Origin: Nocardia lijiangensis NBRC 108240 | GTDB lineage: Bacteria > Actinomycetota > Actinomycetes > Mycobacteriales > Mycobacteriaceae | Reading direction: 5' to 3' | Assembly (NCBI RefSeq): GCF_001613045.1 | Contig: NZ_BDBP01000001.1 | Location: 124,001 to 188,000, forward strand | Length of the DNA stretch: 64,000 bases | Part shown: in pieces, positions 40,121 to 47,756 of the stretch | Position numbering within the stretch: the stretch's first letter is position 1 | Layout: each line of letters begins with the position of its first letter | Program-made: the position numbers and the translations under genes | The notes under the pieces: generated by a model | Seen by the model: the letters and a program-made list of their open reading frames with translations, nothing else | The model's database searches: none | What the model was told of the DNA's origin: nothing

Positions 40121-41092
40121 TTGCGCAGATTCACCATGGCTGTTGCCGCCGTACTCGTCTTGCTGGGCGTCACGGCCTGTCAGGACGATCTACCGACCGC
40201 GCCTGCCGGTTCCAGCGGATACTGGTCCACCGCGCCGCAGACCGATGATCAGCGCTGGGAAGTGCTGCGCAAGGTCCGCGCGATCGATCCGTGCGCGCTC
40301 GTCCCGCGCATCGAACTGGCGAAGATCGACACCGTGATCTGGGTGGACGTCCGCGAGCCCGACTGGTGCGAAGCGCAGATGGGTTCGACCGAATCCGGAA
40401 AAGGAACCGACCTGAGCTGGTCGCTGTTCGTCGCCCCCGGTGGTATCACACCGCACGAGAGCGGTCGGACGACGAAGATCGGCGCCATCACGGTCGGCAC
40501 CGTCAGCGATCTCGACGCCAACCCGGACCACCAAGGCAAGCTCGTACAGCGCAATTGCACCGTGAGCGCGAGCTTCCCGTCGACCGCAGCCGTGATGCTC
40601 TTCGTCACGACCCCGCTGGGCACCGAGCCGTGCCCGGTCGGCGAGGCGGTTCTGCCGACCTTGTTCGCCCAGCTCGACAAAGAACCCGCGCACGGCACCT
40701 CGCCCGACACCCCCGGGACCGTCCTGCTCGGCCGCGACCCCTGCGCCGTGGCGAACGACCTCGGCGTCACCACGACGGTGACGGAACAGAGGGGATGGCG
40801 GTGCTCCTTCCGCTACCGCGACGACGACATCGAGGTCGAGTACACCTACGAACAGGAGAAGCTGGTCGTCGAGGGCGAGCCGATCTTCACCATCAACGGG
40901 CATCCCGGGTACGGCGATCCGGACGCCACCGATTTCGCTTCGTACAACGCGATAGTGGGACCTGTCGTGCCGTCGCCCAAACCCGAGTCGTTCCTCGGAC
41001 CGAACCTTCCGGTCGTCAACGTGTTCGGCCGGGACGCCGCGGTAGTGGAAGAGGTCCTGCGCCGCGCGGTCGCGTTGTTCCCTGCCGCGTGA
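40121..41092 (+). CDS. DPCA-motif lipoprotein 1 (DUF3558-like)
   Basis: A 323-residue lipoprotein. The leader ends LLGVTACQ. After YWSTAPQTDDQRWEVLRKV comes the first core, AIDPCALVPRIEL, and at about residue 205 the second, LGRDPCAVANDLG, each followed by cysteines in the WCEAQ and WRCSF positions, so two related half-domains with disulfides are likely. It ends LPVVNVFGRDAAVVEEVLRR then a short tail. DUF3558-type exported proteins share the DPC motif; role unknown. I chose TTG at 40121 because LRRFTMAV aligns with the start of paralogue 2 and GGAGGGG lies ten bases upstream; ATG 40136 is an alternative. Confidence 0.75.
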   Translation: MRRFTMAVAAVLVLLGVTACQDDLPTAPAGSSGYWSTAPQTDDQRWEVLRKVRAIDPCALVPRIELAKIDTVIWVDVREPDWCEAQMGSTESGKGTDLSWSLFVAPGGITPHESGRTTKIGAITVGTVSDLDANPDHQGKLVQRNCTVSASFPSTAAVMLFVTTPLGTEPCPVGEAVLPTLFAQLDKEPAHGTSPDTPGTVLLGRDPCAVANDLGVTTTVTEQRGWRCSFRYRDDDIEVEYTYEQEKLVVEGEPIFTINGHPGYGDPDATDFASYNAIVGPVVPSPKPESFLGPNLPVVNVFGRDAAVVEEVLRRAVALFPAA

Positions 41093-41208
41093 CGCCACCC
41101 GGCATTCGCTCCGTTTTGCCACATCGCGGCGATAGGGCACACTCGGCGGCGACAGTTCGCGGGAGCCGAGCCGTACCCACGCGGATCCGTTGTGACGAAG
41201 GGGGACTC

Positions 41209-42189
41209 ATGCTGCGTCGACTACTGCTCGTGGCCGCACTGGCGCTGACCGCAGCGGGCTGCCAGAACGCACCGGCGTCCGATTCCGCCGCGACCACGGA
41301 CTCGGCCGCGACAGGCGGATTCTGGTCCACCGCGCCGCAGACCGACGGGCAGCGGCTGGAGATGCTGCGCAGGGCGCGCAACATCGACCCGTGTGCGCTG
41401 CTGCCGAATCGGAAGCTCGGTGAGTTCGGGGCGGTGGTGTCCGTGGACAATACGCAGCCGTCCACCTGCAAGGCGATCGTCGGTTCCGCCGAGCCGGGCC
41501 AGGGGACGACCTTGCTGTGGCACGTGGTGGCGCCCCCGACGAGCATTCCGTGGGAGGACAGGGACGCGACGATCGAGCAGCTGGGTGACGTCACCGTCTC
41601 ACTGCTCGACGACCGGAACCTCATGACCGACGAGCAGATCCGCGAGCAGGGCAATCACACCTGCTACGCCGAAGCGCGCTTCCCCGCCACGGCCGAATTC
41701 TGGCTCGACGTACACAGCCCGATCGGCAGCGAGCCGTGCGCGGTGGCCCGTTCGCTGGTGCGCACGGCATTGGCGGAGTGGCGTATCGAGCCACCGCACG
41801 GCACCTCTCCGGTCACGGCCCGCAGCATGCTCACCGGACACGACCCGTGCGCGGTCGCGCCCGCTCTCGGCATCTCCGTGCCCGCGGGCGAACAGCAGCT
41901 GCACAAGTGCGAGGTCACCCAACGCGGCAGCACCGTCGTGATCAGCTACGAGTATCAGGACGCCAGCCCCGCGGGCCCCGGCGAGCCCGCGTTCATGGTC
42001 GGCCCGCGCCCCGTGCACGAGGTCGCGACGGCCGGAGAGACCCGGGTCTACACGGCCCCGGTCGGTCCTCCGCTGCGCCCCGCCGTGACCGGTCCGGCGC
42101 TGCCGAACCGCATCCCCGTCGTCTCCGCGGTGGGCAAGCCCGAGGCCGCCCACGACGTACTGCAGCGGTTGTTGCCGATGTTTCCGTGA
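41209..42189 (+). CDS. DPCA-motif lipoprotein 2 (DUF3558-like)
   Basis: A 326-residue paralogue of the preceding gene. MLRRLLLVAALALTAAGC is the signal peptide and lipobox. FWSTAPQTDGQRLEMLRR, NIDPCALLPNRKL and GHDPCAVAPALG repeat the family landmarks, and it ends IPVVSAVGKPEAAHDVLQRL. AGGGGGA lies four bases before the ATG. A 9-bp stem terminator follows the stop, then a displaced mgtE tail. The paralogues differ at most positions, so duplication is old or divergence fast; a surface-exposed or ligand-diversified role is possible (inference). Confidence 0.82.
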   Translation: MLRRLLLVAALALTAAGCQNAPASDSAATTDSAATGGFWSTAPQTDGQRLEMLRRARNIDPCALLPNRKLGEFGAVVSVDNTQPSTCKAIVGSAEPGQGTTLLWHVVAPPTSIPWEDRDATIEQLGDVTVSLLDDRNLMTDEQIREQGNHTCYAEARFPATAEFWLDVHSPIGSEPCAVARSLVRTALAEWRIEPPHGTSPVTARSMLTGHDPCAVAPALGISVPAGEQQLHKCEVTQRGSTVVISYEYQDASPAGPGEPAFMVGPRPVHEVATAGETRVYTAPVGPPLRPAVTGPALPNRIPVVSAVGKPEAAHDVLQRLLPMFP

Positions 42190-42200
42190 TCGGGAGCCGA

Positions 42201-42221
42201 AAACGTTGCGGTGCAACGTTT
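42201..42221 (+). terminator. Hairpin terminator after lipoprotein 2
   Basis: AAACGTTGC-GGT-GCAACGTTT, a perfect nine-bp stem with three-base loop ending in TTT, 11 bases past the stop. Includes the AAACGTTGC sequence seen in two other intergenic places. Confidence 0.65.
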
Positions 42222-42222
42222 C

Positions 42223-42302
42223 TCAGATTCCCAGAACCAGCTTCGCTGTCGTGGAGTAGATGATCGGCCCGGTGGCGTCCACCAGCGTCGTCACCATCGG
42301 CC
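42223..42302 (-). pseudogene. Displaced 3' end of mgtE
   Basis: Eighty bases match the last codons of the intact mgtE (43389-43468) with about six differences. The translation PMVTTLVDATGPIIYSTTAK compares with PMVTTLVDATGLIIYFTTAK in the intact gene: Pro replaces Leu and Ser replaces Phe inside a membrane helix, and the stop is kept. Nothing of mgtE is present upstream, so this is a non-functional scar of a duplication. Confidence 0.85.
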
Positions 42303-42304
42303 CG

Positions 42305-42373
42305 CCCACCGTCGACGTCCTCGCGGACACCGGCGAGGTCGTCCAGGACGTGACGAGTCAGGTGTTTGCCTTG
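42305..42373 (+). pseudogene. C-terminal remnant of a fourth DPCA lipoprotein
   Basis: Directly after the mgtE scar the plus strand reads PTVDVLADTGEVVQDVTSQV then FAL, matching the C-terminal PVVEVTAASDEVAAEVAAQV of lipoprotein 3. The frame upstream is the antisense of the mgtE scar, so only this tail survives. Confidence 0.55.
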
Positions 42374-42455
42374 TCAGGCAACAACGAGATGTTTGCGCAA
42401 AGATTGCTCCGGCGGCAGACTCGATCTAGGACGGCCATCTCGGACGGAGGCTCCG

Positions 42456-43385
42456 ATGCACCGCACACTCGTCCTGACCGCCGCCACGCTGCTCGCCGTG
42501 GCGGGCTGCGGCGGTTCGAGCGACGAAGCCCCCACCGTCCGGCCCGCGCACTCCCCGGAATTCTGGTCGCAGCCCGCGCACACCGAACAGCAACGGCAGG
42601 AGGTCGCCAACGGCGCCCGTCAGATCGACGTGTGCGCGCTGATCCCCCGCGACGTCCTGGCCGACCTGGGCCAAGTGCGCACGGTGACGACCGACCTGTA
42701 CTCGTGCACCGCCGAGGTCGATCGAAACGGGGAGGCGGACGTCGTCAAGGCGTACTGGTCACCGACGCTGCTGGCCGAGCAGATCGACCCGACCGAGCAG
42801 ATCGGTGATGTGAGCGTGCGCGTCGTCCCCGACCGCGAGACCGGACCGGCGCAAGCGTGCGGGACAACCAGCCGATTTCCGGCAGGCGCCGCCCTCTATT
42901 TCGGCGTCACGGCGAGCGATCCCTGCGCGCTCGCCGAGCGGCTCATTCCCGGGATGCTGGACCGGTGGCGGGCGGGGCCGGTCCAGGGCACGTCACCCGA
43001 CACCGTGCGCACCGTCCTGCTCGGCGCCGACCCCTGCGCGGTGCGTACCCGGCTGTCCGGCACCACCGATACCGGCGAAGCGCGCCTGACCGCGTGCCGG
43101 TTCCGCTATCGGGACGAAGTCGTCACCGTCGGCTACGAGTACCGGATTCCCGACTACCTCGCTCAGCAGGGCACCGAGGTGCGCATCGATGGCCGCCCCG
43201 TCCGTCGCTCGGTCTCGGTCTACGACAACACCATTCCGATCTTCACCGCCCAAGTCGGCCCCGCACTGCCACCGGGAAGCACCGCCCACGGTCCTCGGGT
43301 ACCTGTCGTCGAGGTCACCGCGGCGTCCGACGAGGTGGCCGCTGAGGTCGCGGCCCAGGTGCTCGCCCTGTTCCCCGAGCGGTAG
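42456..43385 (+). CDS. DPCA-motif lipoprotein 3 (DUF3558-like)
   Basis: A 309-residue paralogue, the most diverged of the three. Signal TAATLLAVAGCG with lipobox; the first core reads QIDVCALIPRDVLADLG, with Val in place of Pro, and the second LGADPCAVRTRLSG. The C-terminus PVVEVTAASDEVAAEVAAQV is family-typical. GGAGG lies six bases before the ATG. It ends three bases before the stop of mgtE, tail to tail, the same relation seen between lipoprotein 2 and the mgtE scar. Confidence 0.82.
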   Translation: MHRTLVLTAATLLAVAGCGGSSDEAPTVRPAHSPEFWSQPAHTEQQRQEVANGARQIDVCALIPRDVLADLGQVRTVTTDLYSCTAEVDRNGEADVVKAYWSPTLLAEQIDPTEQIGDVSVRVVPDRETGPAQACGTTSRFPAGAALYFGVTASDPCALAERLIPGMLDRWRAGPVQGTSPDTVRTVLLGADPCAVRTRLSGTTDTGEARLTACRFRYRDEVVTVGYEYRIPDYLAQQGTEVRIDGRPVRRSVSVYDNTIPIFTAQVGPALPPGSTAHGPRVPVVEVTAASDEVAAEVAAQVLALFPER

Positions 43386-43388
43386 CGG

Positions 43389-44753
43389 TCAGATTCCGAG
43401 GACCAGCTTTGCCGTCGTGAAGTAGATGATCAGCCCGGTGGCGTCCACCAGCGTCGTCACCATCGGCGCCGACACCACCGCCGGGTCGATGCGCAGCTTC
43501 TTGGCGAGCAGCGGCATGGTGCCGCCGATGGTCGCGGCCCAGGCGCAGATCAGCACCAGGGTGATCGCGACAACCACCGCGATGCGCGGACCGACGAACA
43601 GCCCGCCGATCACCAATCCCGCACTGGCCAAAAGGGATCCGAGCACCAGCCCGACCCGGCATTCGCGCCAGATCACCTGGAGCAGGTCCGAGACCCGCAC
43701 CTCGCCGACGGCGAGCGCACGCACACAGGCCGTGGCGGCTTGGGCGCCAGCGTTGCCACCCGCGCCGATCAGCAACGGGATGAACAGCGCGAGATGCGCG
43801 GCCTGCTGCAGGGTGCCTTCGAAGAAATCGGTGACACTCACCGTGAGCGTCGCCGCGAGGAGCAACAGCATCAGCCACAGCGCGCGGTAGCGGGCCAGCT
43901 GGAAGACCCCGGCGGCCATGTAGTGGCCCTCCCACGGCGCGGAACCGGCCTGGCGGGCGACGTCCTCGCTGTCGGCGGCCTCGATGACCTCGACCGCGTC
44001 GTCGATGGTGAGCAGGCCGACGAGGCGGTCCTCGCTGTCCACCACCGGCAGGTTGATGTCGTTGGTCTCGCGCATCAACCGGGCGGCCTTCTCCGCGGAG
44101 TCGGTCGCGCGGGCGAACGCGGGCTCGGTGACGACCAGCTCCGACACCATGGTGTCGGGCCCGGCCAGCACCAGTTCGCGCAACTCGACGACGCCGGTGA
44201 GCCTGCGGCCCGAGTCGACGACGGGCAGCGTGTACACGGTCTCCGCGCCAGTGCCTTTGGCGCGCACGGTGGCCAGCGCCGCCGCGACGGTCAGGTTGCG
44301 CGGCAGCGCGACCACCTCGGGCGTCATGTACTGGCCCGCGGAGCCTTCGGGATAGCCGAGCAGCGCGGCGGTCATCCGCCGCTCCCGCGGGCTCAGGCCG
44401 GCCAGCACCTTCTTGGCGACCTTGGCGGGCGCTTCGCGCAGCATGCGCGCGCGGTCGTCCGGGGCCATGCCCTCGACCAGTTCGCGGAAGCTCTGGTCGC
44501 GCAGGCCCTGCAGGATTTGCTGCTGGTCGACCGGCTCGAGTTCCTCGAACACGGCCAGCGCCAGATCCTTGTCCAGCAGCCGGAAGGCCATGCCCGCTTG
44601 GACGGCGTCCATCCGGGCCAGCTGGTCGGCGATGAAGTGCGGCGGGTGCTTGTCGAGCCAGTCGAGTGCGGCGTCGACACGGTGCTCGGCGACGAAGTCC
44701 AGCAGGGACTCGGTCGGAACCGGGCGTGCTTCGATGAGATCGGTCTGCGACAT
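43389..44753 (-). CDS. mgtE: Magnesium transporter MgtE
   Basis: A 454-residue Mg2+ channel. The N-domain superhelix spans about 15-130 (IADQLARMDAVQAGMAFRLL), two CBS domains about 145-265 (SAGQYMTPEVVALP; INLPVVDSEDRLVGLLTIDD), then the plug helix and five membrane helices with FIPLLIGAGGNAGAQAAT in the pore and the selectivity aspartate in TLVDATGLI. Magnesium bound between N and CBS domains closes the pore. About 300 bp upstream are free of genes. I looked for an M-box riboswitch there and could not support one. Confidence 0.95.
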   Translation of the reverse strand: MSQTDLIEARPVPTESLLDFVAEHRVDAALDWLDKHPPHFIADQLARMDAVQAGMAFRLLDKDLALAVFEELEPVDQQQILQGLRDQSFRELVEGMAPDDRARMLREAPAKVAKKVLAGLSPRERRMTAALLGYPEGSAGQYMTPEVVALPRNLTVAAALATVRAKGTGAETVYTLPVVDSGRRLTGVVELRELVLAGPDTMVSELVVTEPAFARATDSAEKAARLMRETNDINLPVVDSEDRLVGLLTIDDAVEVIEAADSEDVARQAGSAPWEGHYMAAGVFQLARYRALWLMLLLLAATLTVSVTDFFEGTLQQAAHLALFIPLLIGAGGNAGAQAATACVRALAVGEVRVSDLLQVIWRECRVGLVLGSLLASAGLVIGGLFVGPRIAVVVAITLVLICAWAATIGGTMPLLAKKLRIDPAVVSAPMVTTLVDATGLIIYFTTAKLVLGI

Positions 44754-45051
44754 GGGAGGTCCTCAGCACAGCGTGGGGTGAAAAGTGCACGAAGTTTCAC
44801 ACCGCGAGGCGCCCACCCGGGCGACGCAGACCTACCAGGTATGCGAAGGGGCGGCGCCGCGCGGCCTTCGACTGGGAGGTTCACTGCGCATGGCAACCCA
44901 CCTCCTGATCGTCCCCGCCGCGACCGACCGGTCGCGCGCCGTCTACCTGGTCAACAGAATTCGAACGCGAATGCGTCCTCGTGAAGGATACATGTTTCAA
45001 CCCCATGTTTCACGGCGAGCGGCGTGTCGTCACCCTTCCGCGGGTCGCGGC
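44754..45051. other. Leader region upstream of mgtE
   Basis: Contains GC-rich dyads (for example the AAGGGGCGGCGCC region near 44845) and a direct repeat CATGTTTCA at 44991-44999 and 45004-45012, 13 bases apart. No gene is convincing. Promoter of mgtE should lie here. Confidence 0.5.
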
Positions 45052-45132
45052 GTGAGCGAACGAAGTGAGCGAACCATGTGCCAGCGCGCCTCGCGCACGC
45101 CGGAGCCGAGCGTCAGCGAGGTGGAGGCGTGA
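45052..45132 (+). CDS. Conserved short leader ORF, copy 2 (26 aa)
   Basis: From a GTG at 45052 the frame reads VSERSERT then MCQRASRTPEPSVSEVEA and TGA. The TGA overlaps a GTG (GTGAGC) just as copy 1 overlaps the queA-like ATG, and GAGGTGGAGG sits in front. However no gene follows on this strand: the DNA downstream codes for a HAD-like protein in the other direction. This copy is an orphan, probably left by insertion or recombination. Confidence 0.5.
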   Translation: MSERSERTMCQRASRTPEPSVSEVEA

Positions 45133-45134
45133 GC
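45064..45134 (+). repeat. Dispersed leader-ORF repeat, copy 2
   Basis: Matches 910-979 in inverse orientation at about 90% identity. The HAD-like gene on the minus strand ends inside it, taking its last seven codons (SLTPPPR) and stop from the repeat. Confidence 0.7.
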
Positions 45135-45643
45135 GAGGACACCACGGCCGGTTCCGTTTCCGCCCAGGTCGGCACGTGTTCGACCCATTCCGGGATCGGT
45201 TCGGATTGCACGCCGAAAAGGTACAGATGCGGCACCAGACCGCGCAGCGCACGATGCACTTCCAGACGGTCGTCGATCATGTGCGTGATGCCGAGTTCGG
45301 CGCAGTGAATCGCCTTGTCGGAGCGTTCCCGGCAGAAGCGGAGGTTGCCGCGCGGGATTCCGGTCCGCTCGTAGAAATCGTGGTGGTCGAGCCATCGCTG
45401 GGTGCGCTGTTCCACGCGCGGACCACATTTGGAGATGATCCAGGCGCGCCGCTCGAACAGCGTGACCAATCGCGCGAGCACCTCGAAAGCGTTGGGGCTC
45501 GGCGGAGTTCGCATGGCGTCCGCGTCGCCGCCGCCGAGGAAGACGGTGTCGGCGTCGCCGGAGGGCAGCGCAGCCCCCTGAATGACCCGGCCGAAGTCCA
45601 CGCCGAGTCGATACTGTCGTTCGTTGTTCATCGCACCAAGCAT
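45113..45643 (-). CDS. HAD-like protein
   Basis: A 176-residue protein. RLGVDFGRVIQG resembles HAD motif I in its D-x-G form, IISKCGPRVEQRT motif II, and CRERSDKAIHCAELG with THMIDDRLEVHRAL motifs III and IV. The second aspartate of the usual DxD is missing, as in some HAD proteins without phosphatase activity. Function unknown. ATG at 45643 has GAGG close by; an ATG four codons later is possible. Its 3' end is made of repeat DNA, so the original C-terminus may be lost. Confidence 0.65.
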   Translation of the reverse strand: MLGAMNNERQYRLGVDFGRVIQGAALPSGDADTVFLGGGDADAMRTPPSPNAFEVLARLVTLFERRAWIISKCGPRVEQRTQRWLDHHDFYERTGIPRGNLRFCRERSDKAIHCAELGITHMIDDRLEVHRALRGLVPHLYLFGVQSEPIPEWVEHVPTWAETEPAVVSSLTPPPR

Positions 45644-45707
45644 GACCTCGGCCGAGCAGCCCGGCCACCGAATTTCGTTCCAGCGCTGGGCTTTCCCACG
45701 TTTTCGG

Positions 45708-45920
45708 TTACCAGGAGGCGGCCTTGCGCCACGGGTCCGGTGCCTGGTCGACCTTCTCGCGGGAACGGACCATCATCCGCTCCAGCATCGCCAGTCGCTT
45801 GCGTTGCGCGATCACCTCGTGCAGTGCCGCGTTCACCGTGTCCTCGGTGTTCGTCGTACCGAGCAGCACACCAACCACTGCCAGGGCGGCATCATCCACA
45901 TCGATCGATGTCTGCGACAT
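45708..45920 (-). CDS. Solitary VapB-family antitoxin-like protein
   Basis: A 70-residue protein starting MSQTSIDVDDAALAVVGVLL followed by TEDTVNAALHEVIAQRKRL, the VapB/DUF2191 ribbon-helix-helix pattern. GGGAGG lies five bases before the ATG. No PIN-domain toxin adjoins on either side. The C-terminal end, which in pairs binds the toxin, is short and reads DQAPDPWRKAASW, unlike typical VapB tails. It may be a relic or act on a toxin elsewhere. Confidence 0.65.
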   Translation of the reverse strand: MSQTSIDVDDAALAVVGVLLGTTNTEDTVNAALHEVIAQRKRLAMLERMMVRSREKVDQAPDPWRKAASW

Positions 45921-46046
45921 GCGCACCTCCCACAAATCGGCCCCTCTTCGAATCGTAGGCCGAATTCCCGTGCCGTGGACAGTGGTATTCGCCGTGGTCC
46001 GGGTTGTGAGGGATGCGGGGGCACCCTATAGTCGGGCGGGGTTCTG

Positions 46047-46062
46047 GCGAAAAACGTTGCGC
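46047..46062 (+). repeat. 16-base intergenic repeat GCGAAAAACGTTGCGC
   Basis: Identical to 30991-31006. It lies 30 bases before the receiver GTG, downstream of a TATAGT-like -10 at 46028, so in the probable 5' leader. Confidence 0.6.
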
Positions 46063-46091
46063 TCGTTGGGGACACGTCACAAGGGGGAGCT

Positions 46092-46874
46092 GTGAACGAG
46101 ACGATCGATGCTGTCGCGGCGCTGCTGTGGCCGTTGCTTGCGGCGGCCGCGCTGTGTATGTTTCGCGGCCCGTTGGCGCGGGTGATCAGTTCGGCGGCGC
46201 GCAGGCAGTTCACATTGCGCATCGGCGGGCAAGAGCTGGACATGAAGCAGGTCAGCGAGCAGCAGGAGAACATGATCGAGGATCTGCAGGTCCAGGTCCG
46301 CAGACTGCGCGAACAGGTCGATCAGCTCACCGCCGAACGTGCGCCCGGCCCCGGCGTGAGTCAGGTCGACGGCCTGCCCGGCGTCGGGGACGACACCCGA
46401 TCCGGCGCCGCGGCGGACGTCGGCAGTCCCGTGGACCCCGGCCCGGCCTTCGGCGCGGCCCCGCCGCCGCGCTCCCTTCCGGAATCACCTGCCGCAAGCG
46501 CGATCCTGTGGGTGGACGACCACCCCTCCAACAACGCGTTTCTCATCGATCGGTTGGAACGCAACGGAATTCGCGTCGACACCGCCCTCACCACCGTTGC
46601 CGCCACCGACCTGCTGTCCACCCGCCGCTACGCTGCGATCCTCACCGACATGAGCCGCACCGAAAACGGCACCGCCGTGCCCGACGCGGGCCTGCGCCTC
46701 ACTGAAACCGTCCGCGCCCGCGGCCTCACCACCCCCATCGTCGTCTTCACCAGCGCCCACACCGCCTGCGGTGACAACAGCGACCGAGCCCTCGCCGCAG
46801 GCGCCCGCTCCGTCACCTCCTCCCCCACCGACCTCACCGGCGAACTCGCCACCCTCGGCCTCCTCCCCCGGTAG
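46092..46874 (+). CDS. Membrane-anchored receiver-domain protein
   Basis: A 260-residue protein. Residues 6-24 form an N-terminal membrane helix (DAVAALLWPLLAAAALCMF); 52-83 a coiled coil; 84-135 a Pro/Gly linker; from 137 a CheY-like receiver: ILWVDDHPSN with the acidic pair (142-143), LTDMSRT with the phospho-acceptor aspartate (about 186), and VVFTSAH with the switch threonine. The conserved lysine of the last loop is replaced (VTSSP instead of xTKP). No output domain and no kinase gene nearby. Homologous sentinel-like proteins often respond to local stimuli with effectors encoded elsewhere. GTG start after GGGGGAGCT. Confidence 0.7.
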   Translation: MNETIDAVAALLWPLLAAAALCMFRGPLARVISSAARRQFTLRIGGQELDMKQVSEQQENMIEDLQVQVRRLREQVDQLTAERAPGPGVSQVDGLPGVGDDTRSGAAADVGSPVDPGPAFGAAPPPRSLPESPAASAILWVDDHPSNNAFLIDRLERNGIRVDTALTTVAATDLLSTRRYAAILTDMSRTENGTAVPDAGLRLTETVRARGLTTPIVVFTSAHTACGDNSDRALAAGARSVTSSPTDLTGELATLGLLPR

Positions 46875-46918
46875 AGCGCACCCCGGCCCGCCACGCGCTT
46901 CCCGGCACTTGCGCCAAC

Positions 46919-46936
46919 TTCTGAAAAAATTCAGAA
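46919..46936. promoter_or_regulatory. Operator dyad of the toxin-antitoxin operon
   Basis: TTCTGAA-AAAA-TTCAGAA, seven-bp arms, ends seven bases before the antitoxin ATG. Strikingly A/T-rich; position and shape fit autorepression by the antitoxin. Confidence 0.65.
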
Positions 46937-46943
46937 TAGTTTC

Positions 46944-47402
46944 ATGGTTACCGAGGTGCAGTGGAGCGAGCTACAGCGCGACCCCAAGCAGGTGGCGCAG
47001 CTCGCCGATCAGGGAGCCGTCCGCGTCCGCCGCCGCGACGGAGCCCCGCTGCTGCTGATCCGCGAGGACCGTGCGCAATCGGAGTCGGAAGGGTCGATCA
47101 CCGCCGCTCGCGCCCTGCGCAACGTGCTGGTGCACCTGCCCCACGATGTCGCCGCACGAGCGCTCATCGACGAGTTCCCCTGGGTGGATGTGCTTCCCGA
47201 GCACGCGCAGGGCCGCTTCGTCGCCGATTTCGCGCGCGCCTTCCAGGCCTCGGCCGAACTCGGCGAATGGTCGGTGCTGGAGCGAACTGTGCACGAATGG
47301 CGCAGCACCGCAGCGGTTTACGCCGACCCCTCGCTCGCCCGCACGCTTTCCGGACCGCTGGACGACGATTTCGGCCCGGTGTCCGAGCCGGTGGGGGAAT
47401 GA
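46944..47402 (+). CDS. Antitoxin, Phd/DUF6247-like
   Basis: A 152-residue protein. The N-terminal VQWSELQRDPKQVAQLADQ then GAVRVRRRDGAPLLLIRED is the Phd/YefM-type DNA-binding fold (short helix, strands with R-R-D-G-x-P-L). The C-terminal 90 residues are helical and longer than in classic Phd, as in the actinobacterial DUF6247 group. It is followed immediately by a RelE-type toxin gene (TGA-ATG), the normal antitoxin-first order. Promoter dyad immediately upstream. Confidence 0.78.
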   Translation: MVTEVQWSELQRDPKQVAQLADQGAVRVRRRDGAPLLLIREDRAQSESEGSITAARALRNVLVHLPHDVAARALIDEFPWVDVLPEHAQGRFVADFARAFQASAELGEWSVLERTVHEWRSTAAVYADPSLARTLSGPLDDDFGPVSEPVGE

Positions 47403-47756
47403 ATGGCGCCGAAACGAGGTGACCGAGTCGCGCCGCCCGCACGACCCGGGATGTGGGAGGCACGGTTTGCCACATCGGAGGCGGCCAAGGGGTGGGAAGA
47501 CCTGTGCCGCACGGCGCGATCCAACACGTGGGAGGCGTGGATCGTCCTCACCGAGCGGCCGCTGGCACCCGAGAACCCGGCCCGCCAACACCGGCTTCGC
47601 GATACCTTCGGCACGCGCGTGATCGCCGGTCGGACACTGGAACAGTGGCAATACGAAGTCACGGCGGGCGGCCGGATCTGGTACTGCCCCGACCCAGAGC
47701 AACGCATCGTCTGGGTGGTGCTGGCCCGCGCCGGCCATCCCAAGCAGACCGACTGA
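47403..47756 (+). CDS. RelE/ParE-superfamily toxin
   Basis: A 117-residue protein. WEARFATSEAAKGWEDLCR, then RDTFGTRVIAGRTLEQWQYE and GGRIWYCPDPEQRIVWVVLA fit the actinobacterial RelE-like toxin family, with the strand pattern V-x-G-R-x-x-x-Q-W-x-Y-E conserved. RelE toxins are ribosome-dependent mRNA interferases or gyrase poisons (ParE); the class cannot be decided here. Starts directly after the antitoxin stop. Confidence 0.78.
   Translation: MAPKRGDRVAPPARPGMWEARFATSEAAKGWEDLCRTARSNTWEAWIVLTERPLAPENPARQHRLRDTFGTRVIAGRTLEQWQYEVTAGGRIWYCPDPEQRIVWVVLARAGHPKQTD

Noticed and set aside
39823..40173. 116-codon minus-strand ORF
   Set aside because: No Shine-Dalgarno, no domain, and it overlaps the start of lipoprotein 1.
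44754..45051. M-box magnesium riboswitch before mgtE
   Set aside because: Position is right but none of the conserved M-box segments was found by eye.
46919..46936. Terminator of the receiver gene
   Set aside because: Short A/T arms with an A4 spacer do not make a stable RNA stem; an operator is more likely.
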